Of a DNA stretch of 64,000 nucleotides, positions 46,103 to 53,900 are shown piece after piece. The notes beneath the pieces are model-generated. The model saw only the letters and a list, made by a program, of their open reading frames with translations, did not search any database and was not told the DNA's origin. The stretch spans positions 124,001 to 188,000 of the forward strand of contig NZ_NFUT01000001.1 in the NCBI RefSeq assembly GCF_002127215.1, read 5' to 3'. Every line of letters begins with the position of its first letter. Within the stretch, counting starts at the first letter, position 1. The DNA is from Hydrogenophaga sp. IBVHS2. GTDB lineage: Bacteria > Pseudomonadota > Gammaproteobacteria > Burkholderiales > Burkholderiaceae_C. Both the position numbers and the translations under genes were made by a program.

Positions 46103-46687
46103 ATGTTTCGCCTGCTGCACCGATCATGGCTGGCACCGGCATGGCTGCTGGCCTTCGCCTGGCCAGCCTGGGCTGCCAGCGGCCCGCCTGCCGGCGCAGC
46201 CGCCTATGCCTGCCAGGGCGGGCAGGCGCTGTACCTGCTGGCGCTGGACCCGGCGCCGGGTCGCGGCGGCTGGGGCCATCTGGGCGGCCGGGCCGAGCCC
46301 GGCGAGACACCGCTGCAGACTGCCCTGCGCGAGCTGCATGAGGAATCCAACTGCAGCATCGCCCCCTTGCCGGCCGCAGCGGAGAAGGCCCGTGGTCCCT
46401 CGGTGGCGGCCAGCGGCCGGTTCCACACCTTCGTGGTCGAGGTTCCCTATGTGCCCGTCTCCGTCATTGCACAGCCCCGGCGCTGCAACGACGTGGAACG
46501 TGAACACTGGGTCTGGGTGACCCATGCCGATCTGATGGCCGCGCTGGACGCGCCGGGCGACCCGGTGCGGGTGCACGAGGGCTCACGCCCGTCGGTGCCG
46601 CTGTGGCAGGCCGCGTGGCGCTCGCTCAGGCAAGCCCGGGACGAGGGGGTTTTGCCGCGCCAGGACCCGTGCGGCACTCCTGGGTAA
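46103..46687 (+). CDS. NUDIX hydrolase with N-terminal signal peptide
   Basis: A 194-residue protein. The first ~25 residues (FRLLHRSWLAPAWLLAFAWPAWAASG) read as a Sec signal; the Nudix box follows as GGRAEPGETPLQTALRELHEESNC, matching G-x5-E-x7-REL-x2-EE. Most NUDIX hydrolases are cytosolic, so a periplasmic member is unusual. Possible substrates are nucleoside diphosphate derivatives or isoprenoid pyrophosphates, the latter in view of the abutting PAP2 gene (start directly after the PAP2 stop). This coupling is suggestive only. Confidence 0.85.
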   Translation: MFRLLHRSWLAPAWLLAFAWPAWAASGPPAGAAAYACQGGQALYLLALDPAPGRGGWGHLGGRAEPGETPLQTALRELHEESNCSIAPLPAAAEKARGPSVAASGRFHTFVVEVPYVPVSVIAQPRRCNDVEREHWVWVTHADLMAALDAPGDPVRVHEGSRPSVPLWQAAWRSLRQARDEGVLPRQDPCGTPG

Positions 46688-46700
46688 GCCCACGCGGACA

Positions 46701-46727
46701 CAAAAAAGGCGGTCCGAACGGACCGCC
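46701..46727 (-). terminator. Intrinsic terminator of the DUF4148 gene
   Basis: On the minus strand, GGCGGTCC-GTTC-GGACCGCC followed by six T. It is a perfect 8-bp stem, 32 bp past the DUF4148 stop and 13 bp after the NUDIX stop on the other strand. Confidence 0.88.
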
Positions 46728-46759
46728 TGCAAGACCAACCTTGGGAGAACCGGACAAGG

Positions 46760-47017
46760 TCAGCGGAGGGACAACTGGGTCTTGCCCTGGGCGGCCTTCA
46801 GGCCGGCCTGGCGGATCTGCTCGGCCTCGACCGCGGTGGCCTGGCGGGGGTAGTTCTCCACCTGGGTGTCCATCAGACCGAGACGGCGGGCTTCCAGCAT
46901 CTCGGCAACGACCTGGGCGCGGGTCTTGGGCTCGGGTGCGGGAGCCGACTGGGCCATGGCAGCGCCGGCCATGCCGACGAGGACGAGGGATGCGAATGCG
47001 CGGGCAGCGAGTTTCAT
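46760..47017 (-). CDS. DUF4148 family periplasmic protein
   Basis: An 85-residue protein with signal peptide [23 protein letters not shown] and a short mature part ([31 protein letters not shown]) typical of the DUF4148 family of Burkholderiales. The ATG has an AAGGAA site. It is divergent from a CusR/CopR-type regulator with the palindromic box in the gap, so probably controlled by it. The molecular role is unknown; related genes respond to stress. Confidence 0.87.
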   Translation of the reverse strand: MKLAARAFASLVLVGMAGAAMAQSAPAPEPKTRAQVVAEMLEARRLGLMDTQVENYPRQATAVEAEQIRQAGLKAAQGKTQLSLR

Positions 47018-47106
47018 GACAGTTCCTTGTGAGAGTGGAGGGGGGTGCATGCCGTTGTCGCGGCATGGAAGGAACTGTAGGAACCGGTGTTTTCAGTTCC
47101 CGCACA

Positions 47107-47132
47107 GCAGGATTACATGTTTGTAATCCTGC
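47107..47132. promoter_or_regulatory. CopR/CusR-type operator
   Basis: Perfect 11-bp inverted repeat GCAGGATTACA-TGTT-TGTAATCCTGC. The core ATTACATGTTTGTAAT matches the ATTACA-N4-TGTAAT box bound by heavy-metal-type OmpR regulators (CopR, CusR, HprR). It lies 57 bp before the regulator ATG and 90 bp from the DUF4148 ATG, so both are likely targets. Confidence 0.8.
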
Positions 47133-47188
47133 CCGCGACCGATCCTCGGGAGAATCGGGGCTGTTGTTGGTATCGGGCAGCCCCTGTC

Positions 47189-47869
47189 ATGCGCATCCTG
47201 GTGGTGGAAGACGAGTCGAAACTGGCGGACTATGTGTCGCGCGGCCTGTCCGAGGCCGGCTACACCGTCGACGTGGCCCGCGACGGCATCGAGGGCCGCT
47301 ACCTGGCCACGGCCGGCGACTACCAGCTGGTGGTGTTGGACATCATGCTGCCCGGCGTGGACGGCTTCGGTGTGCTGGCCGCCCTGCGCGAGAAGCGCCA
47401 GACACCGGTGCTGATGCTCACCGCCCGCGACCGGGTGGAAGACCGGGTGCAGGGGCTGGAGTCCGGCGCCGACGACTACCTGGTCAAGCCGTTTGCCTTT
47501 TCCGAACTGCTGGCCCGGGTGGGGGCGCTGCTGCGGCGCGGGCCTCAGCACGCCGAGACGGCGGCCACGCGGCTGGCACTGGCCGACCTGGAGATCGACC
47601 TCATCAGCCGCAAGGCCTGGCGCGCAGGCCATCGCCTGGACCTCACCGCCAAGGAGTTCGCGCTGCTGGCGCTGCTGGTGCGGCGCAAGGGGCAGATCCT
47701 GTCGCGCACCACGCTGGCCGAGCAGGTGTGGGACATGAACTTCGACTCCGACACCAACGTGGTGGAAGTGGCGGTGCGGCGACTGCGCTCCAAGATGGAC
47801 GATCCGTTCCGGCCCAAGCTGCTCCACAACGTGCGCGGCATGGGCTACGTGCTGGAGGAACGCACATGA
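47189..47869 (+). CDS. OmpR-family response regulator, CopR/CusR/IrlR type
   Basis: A 226-residue regulator starting MRILVVEDESKLADYV. The receiver has phospho-acceptor Asp51 in LVVLDIMLPGVDG and Lys in DYLVKPFAF. The C-terminal winged helix carries LDLTAKEFALLALL, FDSDTNVVEVAVRRLRSKMDDPF and NVRGMGYVLEE. The heavy-metal regulator subgroup is typical of this sequence. An ATGA overlap couples it to the kinase downstream. No metal-efflux genes lie nearby, so the signal could be copper, reactive chlorine/oxygen or another envelope stress. Confidence 0.94.
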   Translation: MRILVVEDESKLADYVSRGLSEAGYTVDVARDGIEGRYLATAGDYQLVVLDIMLPGVDGFGVLAALREKRQTPVLMLTARDRVEDRVQGLESGADDYLVKPFAFSELLARVGALLRRGPQHAETAATRLALADLEIDLISRKAWRAGHRLDLTAKEFALLALLVRRKGQILSRTTLAEQVWDMNFDSDTNVVEVAVRRLRSKMDDPFRPKLLHNVRGMGYVLEERT

Positions 47870-49233
47870 GCGGCAGCACGGCGCGGGCACCCGACGCCTA
47901 CTCGATCGGGCGGCGGTTGTCCCTGCTGCTGGCGGTGCAGACCATCGTCGGTCTGGGCGTGCTGCTGGCCTGCATCTACGCGGTCAATGTGATGCTGTTC
48001 AAGTCCAAGCACGAGGAACAGCTGCAGAACTACGCCAAGGTGCTGGTCGACATCGCACGGGCGGGCGAGGAGCGGGGCGGACTGCCGGAAGCCCTGGCCA
48101 AGCTGGCCTGGTCGGCAGAGCGTCGGCCCGGCACCTACATGGAGGTCCAGGACATCACCGGCCAGGTGATGTACCGTGATCCGCCACCGGCCTTCGATGT
48201 GGCGGCCCGATCCAGCAAGTCGCTGGCCTTCGACCTGCCCCTGACCGGCACCGACGGCTGGAAGGGCCGGGTCTGGCTGGACTGCTCGCAGGACGCCCGC
48301 ACCGGGCAGCGCATGGCACTGCTGCTGGTGGCCTTCGTGATCGCCGGCGGCGCGCTCGCCGGCTGGGGCACCTTCTGGCGGGTGCGGTGCAGCCTGCGGC
48401 CCCTCATCGATGTGGCCGACCAGACACGGGCCATCGATGTGCGCCGGCTGGACCAGCGCCTGTCGCTGGCCGAGCCGGTGGCCGAACTGCAACCGGTGAT
48501 CGACCAGTTCAACGGCCTCATGGGCCGGGTGGAGCGGGCCTACCTTCAGCTTGAAGGCTTCAATGCCGATGTGGCCCACGAACTGCGCACGCCGCTGGCC
48601 AACCTGATCGGTCAGACCGAACTGGCGCTCAGCCGCGAACGACCGGCGTCCGAGCTGGCCGACACGCTGGCTTCCAACCTGGAGGAGCTCCATCGCATGG
48701 CCGGCATGGTCAACGACATGCTGTTCCTGGCCCAGGCCGATCGGGGCGTGAAGGCGCGGCGCGGCGAGCCGGTGGCGCTGTCTGCGCTGGTGCATCAGGT
48801 GCTGGAATTCCACGAAGCCCCGCTCGGCGAGGCCGACCTCTCGGTGGAGGTCGCCGGCGAGCAGCTGGCGGCCGTGGATGCGCCCCTGATCAAGCGGGCC
48901 CTGTCCAACCTGCTGGGCAATGCCATCCGGCATGCCCGCCCCGGCACGCGGATCACGGTGCAGCTCGACCCGGACGACGGCGAGGGCGTACGGCTGTGGG
49001 TCCAGAACCAGGGAGAACCGGTGCCCGAACACCTGCTGCCCCGGTTGTTCGACCGCTTCTTCCGCGTCGACAGCTCGCGCTGCGAACTCGACAAGCCCCA
49101 CCATGGCCTGGGCCTGTCCATCGTGGCGGCCATCGCCCGCATGCACGATGGCCGACCGCTGGCCGAATCGACGCCAGCCCTCACCCGCATCGGCTTCTCG
49201 CTGATGCCCCACGCATCGCCGGAGGCTGCCTGA
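47866..49233 (+). CDS. Membrane sensor histidine kinase, CusS/IrlS type
   Basis: A 455-residue kinase. It has two membrane segments (about 22-44 and 148-168) around a periplasmic domain of about 100 residues, HAMP (RCSLRPLIDVADQTRAIDV), HisKA with His238 in FNADVAHELRTPLANL, and HATPase_c with NLLGNAIRHA and HHGLGLSIV. The periplasmic part lacks an obvious His/Met metal cluster. It overlaps the regulator by four bases and the next gene by one, so the operon continues into the lipoprotein gene. Confidence 0.93.
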   Translation: MSGSTARAPDAYSIGRRLSLLLAVQTIVGLGVLLACIYAVNVMLFKSKHEEQLQNYAKVLVDIARAGEERGGLPEALAKLAWSAERRPGTYMEVQDITGQVMYRDPPPAFDVAARSSKSLAFDLPLTGTDGWKGRVWLDCSQDARTGQRMALLLVAFVIAGGALAGWGTFWRVRCSLRPLIDVADQTRAIDVRRLDQRLSLAEPVAELQPVIDQFNGLMGRVERAYLQLEGFNADVAHELRTPLANLIGQTELALSRERPASELADTLASNLEELHRMAGMVNDMLFLAQADRGVKARRGEPVALSALVHQVLEFHEAPLGEADLSVEVAGEQLAAVDAPLIKRALSNLLGNAIRHARPGTRITVQLDPDDGEGVRLWVQNQGEPVPEHLLPRLFDRFFRVDSSRCELDKPHHGLGLSIVAAIARMHDGRPLAESTPALTRIGFSLMPHASPEAA

Positions 49234-50327
49234 TGCATCGACCCCTGACAGGCGGTCTGTGGCCAACCCTGCTGCTGTCGCTGGTGCTGGCCGGGTGCGC
49301 CACCCCCAACACCGCTTACGACCCCACGCGCGCCCACCACCGGCCGGACGGCTTCGTCAACGCCCATGCATCGCCGCACGGCGACGCCCAGGGCAGTTTC
49401 TGGCGCTGGCAATGGGAACGCCGGCAGGCGGACCTGCCACCCGACCGGCCCGAGCGGGTGGCCCGGCAAGCCCCTGACCTGCCGCGGCTGCAGCAGCCCG
49501 GGCTCGACCTCACCGTCACCTGGCTGGGGCACTCGACGGCCCTGTGGCAGGTGGCCGGGCTCAACATCCTGGTCGATCCGCATTTCGGTCAGCGCGCATC
49601 GCCGGTCTCCTTTGCCGGCCCGCGCCGGCTCACGCCCGCACCGATGGAACTGGCGCAGCTGCCCCGCATCGACGCCGTGCTCATCAGCCACAACCACTAC
49701 GACCACCTCGACGAAGGCACCGTGCGGGCCCTGGCCCGCCAGGCCGGAGGATCACCGCTGTTCCTGGTGCCCCTGGGCGTCGAGGCCTGGATGGCCCGGG
49801 CCGGCATCGATCGGGTGCAGCGCATGGACTGGTGGGACCAGCGGGTGCTGGAGGCGCCGGGTGGCCCGGTCACGGTGCATTTCGTGCCCGCGCACCACTG
49901 GTCGAGCCGCACGCCGTGGGACCGGCGCGCCACGCTCTGGGGCGGCTTCGTCGTCCAGGCCACCGTGGGCGGAACACCGGCGAGCCTCTACTACGCGGGG
50001 GACACCGGCTATGCGCCGGACTTCGCCGAGATCGGACAGCGGTTCGGCGGCTTCGACCTGTCCATGATCCCGGTGGGCTGCTACCTGCCTCGCTGGTTCA
50101 TGCAGCAGCAGCACGTGAACGAGCAAGAGGCGGTGCGCATCCACCTCGATGTGAAGAGCCGCCTGTCCATCGGCGTGCACTGGGGCACCTTCCGGCTGTG
50201 CGATGACCCCATCGATGCGCCGGTGGATGGGCTGCCCGCGGCACGAGCACAACTCGCGGTCCCCGATGACGCCTTCATCCTGCCGGTGCTGGGTCAGACC
50301 CTGGTGCTTCGCAAGGGGGCGCCGTGA
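49233..50327 (+). CDS. Lipoprotein of the metallo-beta-lactamase fold (NAPE-PLD/UlaG-like)
   Basis: A 364-residue lipoprotein: signal and lipobox LVLAGC, then a metallo-beta-lactamase-fold hydrolase. The zinc ligands are in ISHNHYDHLD, FVPAHHWSSRTPWD, YYAGDTGYAP and GVHWGTFRLCDDP. The NAPE-PLD-like family acts on phospholipid or acyl amide substrates. Being coupled to a two-component system (start overlaps the kinase stop) suggests a stress-linked envelope function. The following DUF5329 gene starts at a GTG overlapping its stop. Confidence 0.9.
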   Translation: MHRPLTGGLWPTLLLSLVLAGCATPNTAYDPTRAHHRPDGFVNAHASPHGDAQGSFWRWQWERRQADLPPDRPERVARQAPDLPRLQQPGLDLTVTWLGHSTALWQVAGLNILVDPHFGQRASPVSFAGPRRLTPAPMELAQLPRIDAVLISHNHYDHLDEGTVRALARQAGGSPLFLVPLGVEAWMARAGIDRVQRMDWWDQRVLEAPGGPVTVHFVPAHHWSSRTPWDRRATLWGGFVVQATVGGTPASLYYAGDTGYAPDFAEIGQRFGGFDLSMIPVGCYLPRWFMQQQHVNEQEAVRIHLDVKSRLSIGVHWGTFRLCDDPIDAPVDGLPAARAQLAVPDDAFILPVLGQTLVLRKGAP

Positions 50328-50695
50328 AGCGCCGCACCTTGCTGCTGGCCACCGCCGGACTGTGGCTGGTGGCGCAACCCGCCGCTGCCAGCCTGGCACC
50401 GGGGGAGCGGGAACGCATCGAACGCCTCCTGAAGGCCATGGAGCGGCAGACCGATGTGAACTTCGAGCGCAATGGCCGCCTGGCCAGCGCACGCGACGCG
50501 GTCCGTTTCCTGCGGGCCAAGTGGGAACGTCACGGCAGCGATGTTGACAGCGCCGAAGGCTTCATCGACCGCATTGCCAGCCGGTCGTCCACCAGCGGGC
50601 GACCGTACCGGGTGTGCCCGAAAGCATCGGCATGCGTGGAGGCCGGCCCCTGGTTGCGCAGCTTGCTGCAGCAGGCGGACGAGGCACGCCCCTGA
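50324..50695 (+). CDS. DUF5329 family exported protein
   Basis: A 123-residue protein starting at a GTG overlapping the previous stop (GTGA). A signal peptide (KRRTLLLATAGLWLVAQPAAA) is followed by the family features: LLKAMERQTDVNFERNGRLASARDAVRFLRAKW and IASRSSTSGRPYRVC. DUF5329 proteins are short periplasmic proteins of unknown function. It is the last gene of the four-gene regulator-kinase-lipoprotein operon and the last typical chromosomal gene before the composition change. Confidence 0.87.
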   Translation: MKRRTLLLATAGLWLVAQPAAASLAPGERERIERLLKAMERQTDVNFERNGRLASARDAVRFLRAKWERHGSDVDSAEGFIDRIASRSSTSGRPYRVCPKASACVEAGPWLRSLLQQADEARP

Positions 50696-50759
50696 TGCGT
50701 CGCGTCGGGGCGTGGGCCTGGACGGCCTGAAAGACGAAAAAGGGGGGGGAGAGTGGAGG

Positions 50760-50782
50760 TGGCGCGGCTGGCGGGGATCGAA
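50760..50782 (-). other. tRNA 3'-end remnant, probable attachment site of the island
   Basis: Read on the minus strand, these 23 nt fit the T-loop to CCA of a tRNA: TTCGATC (loop), CCCGC (3' T-stem), CAGCCGC (3' acceptor strand), G (discriminator), CCA. The expected 5' T-stem partner GCGGG is absent, and no anticodon arm precedes it: the neighbouring bases are unrelated. This is what remains when an element integrates in a tRNA gene and takes the rest of the gene to its far end. The tRNA type is not determined, although the discriminator G limits the choice. Confidence 0.55.
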
Positions 50783-50942
50783 GCTTCGGAGGGTTAGGCC
50801 GTAAACAGCTGCCATTGGTAATTATTCATGTGCCAGATAGTCTAAAGATGGCAAAATTTGAGCCTCATCCCTCTGAGACCCACTCCCTCACTGTGCTTAT
50901 TTATCCGCACACGTTCACGCCCAGCAGGCGCTAGAGGTCAGC

Positions 50943-53900
50943 ATGAGCGCTGACCACAGCCCCCATCTGGGCCACCCGGCAGCGAGATATCCGCATGGGC
51001 TGCGCTTTCTCAGCTGGGCTCGCGACCGAGCTCAAACGACTCTTGCCCGCCAGCTGCTAGCGCTGATCGGAGACCTGCAGACCGAGGAGGCACTGGGCTC
51101 GGCTCTGGCTTTTTTGACCCACACGGATACGGCGCGCGCACTGCGGCAATGGAGAAGTCACGCCCCCGCGGCACGACTGCACTCCCTCTCCGAGGATCTC
51201 GCCAAGTCCTCGAAACTGGCGGAGGCCCTGCCGCCAGGCGACAAACCGACTCGAGTCTTTCGAAAGACTCTTAGTGACTGGTACCTCGCCGCCCAGCTCG
51301 CCTGCGGCACCGGCGATTGGCTCCCTGCAGACGAAGCGCAAGCCGTACATCGATTACGCGTCTGGCTGCTCGTCGTGGCCTATGACGCCCTGCTCGCCGG
51401 CTTCAAACGCGAAACGGCCCTGCAAATTGTCTGCACGCAACTGCGGATGGGACTTGATGCTCAGGATGTCGAGGGCGGCAACCCCAAGGAAACAGAAAAG
51501 AACCTGGCGAAACTGCGCTGGTTTGCCCAAATCGTGCCGCCAGACGAGAACTACGCGCAGTTCACAACCGCACTTCTGGCGGGGTTGGATGCGACAGAAA
51601 CTGGCAACGACTCTGGTCTCAACTCGGCAAGAACTTCATTAAAGCGACTTGCGAGGTCCGATTTTCGTCATATCAAAACCTCCGAGGATGACAAGGAGCC
51701 GGAGGGCCATTGGTTCGCCGCTCATGACTTGATCTCGCGCCCGGCCAATTCGTCGCCAGTCGAGAGCAATTTGGCCGCCGAGGACCTGGATGTCCTGGAG
51801 TTACCTGGCGACCCGAATGTGTCCGAGTGCAGTCTGCTGGAAGTCCGAGCGCGCAAGCCAATGCCCGCTGGCGAGTTGCATGCAGTATCGCGGCGCATTG
51901 CGTATCAGACCCAGGAAGATCGCCAGTACCTGAACATCAGCTGGACGCGGCTTAGCCCCTGGGAGCAACAGAAATTGCGCGACCTCATTGCCGATGGGCT
52001 AGCCGCCGCTGACCACGAAAAACGCCTGCTCGCTGCGCTAACTGTCGTGGCCATCGTCACGAAACTCTCGATGCGCTCGATTGGTCACGTGCACCTGGCC
52101 TCCAGCGCTAGCGCACGCGTCAATGGCAAGCCGCCCATATGGACACTTGACATTCCGGCCGGCACGTTGACGCGCAGCGCATCGAGACACATCAATGCAG
52201 CGCCAAGAACCGACGATTTCCAGGCGTGGACCCAGCCAATCACAGAGAGATGGGAACTGCACATCAGTACCGCACTGTTGGAACCGCTGACGCAGGCGTT
52301 GCAGTCGAAGCCGACAGCGAGCACGCTGAGCGAACTGTTCCCAGGATCCGCCGAGAAGGCATTCAACGACTGGACATCTGCATCGCGCGATCTATGGCGG
52401 ATCTCCTCGGGATTCCTCACGATCGCTGGCGAGCAGCAAATTTTTGAAGAGTCGAGAGACGCGACCTTTTCTCGCCTGCTGTTCAACTGGCCCTCCTCAT
52501 CCACTGTGGGTGCTATGGCCTATCCAGGCTGGAATCGGGCAAGCGTGGCCAGCAGCCTTCAGGCTGTGACTCAAGCGAATGTGAGAGCCCTTGCCGACGT
52601 GCCGGACCACGACAATGCGATGGGCAGTCGCCTTAGTTTGATCGATTCGATGATCGTTCAAGAAATCGAGCGTGCGAGCAGGCGGCTTGAAGAGATTTCG
52701 ACCGAGCATTGGGTCGTCTTTCACAACGCGCTCACCGTCTACTGCGTCACCTTGCTGCTGATCGCGACCGGCGCACGACCGACGCGATCTGTCTTTGAGC
52801 GGCTCTCCCACTTTGACCTTGCAGGCGGCAGGCTGTTCGTAGACGACAAGGCGTCGCTTGAAACCTCGGGCGACAAGTGCGGTCGCGTTATTCCGCTACC
52901 GAGGATCGCAGTACAGCTCATGGCCACTCTGTACATACCATACCTGCACAAACTCCTCGAGAGACTCAAGGTCCAAGGCGCGCCTCTGGCAGCCGAATTG
53001 TCCACGATCATTGATCCGAGCGCGGCCCCCCTCCTGCCGCTATTCTTTCTCCTGAAGCCGTCAAATCCGAACAGCTGGGAAGAAGTCACCGAAAGCATGC
53101 TGGAAGACCGCCGGCTATTTGACTGGCCTCTTCCGAGCAACGTGTTCCGTCATCGCATGGCCACTGAACTACGGCGCGCAGGGCTAGACCCTGAACTCGT
53201 AGACGCACAGTTGGGCCATGCCGAAGCTGGCGCTGAAACGTTCAGTGATCTATCGACGCGTTGCTGGACCGATGAGGAATCGCAGTGGAGAGACTGCATC
53301 GAGCGTTGCCTTGCACCGCTAGCCCTGATCCTGCCGACACTACGTTTCCCAGAGATCAATTGCAGCAATCGCGCAAGAGTAACTGCCCACGAACTAGGCC
53401 GTCCGTTCGGCTCAGATCTTCGTAGACGCAGGCGAGAAGAGGAGGCCGCTGACGCTCGCAATGACGCGGAGCGGATGCTGGACGCCTCTCTGTCAAAGAA
53501 GGGGCATCCCTCTGCCCTCAGCCATGAGGAGTGGGAGAAGCTTCGAGACGCATTGATCTTCGACAGCGAGGGCCGCGCGCGACCAGCGGCGCATGAACGG
53601 TACCTGGTGTTCCAGCGCAAGCTGGACCAGCTGCGTCGTGAGCACGGCATCGAAGTGAGCGTCAAGACATGGGTGCTGCCTCAGAGCCCCGGTAGGGCCG
53701 CCTTTGGGTCAGATGCACTTCAAGCGTGCGAAAGGATTCAACACGTACGCAACGCCCTCAACGTAGTCTATGAAAAGCTCAAAGGAAAAGTTCCCTCGAG
53801 ACGAGCGTGCGCCTGGATCTGCATCACCGATCTGGCCGTGAACTCAGGGGTCAGCGATCCCGACGTATTGATGTGCGTAGCAACGGCGGCGCATGAGCGT

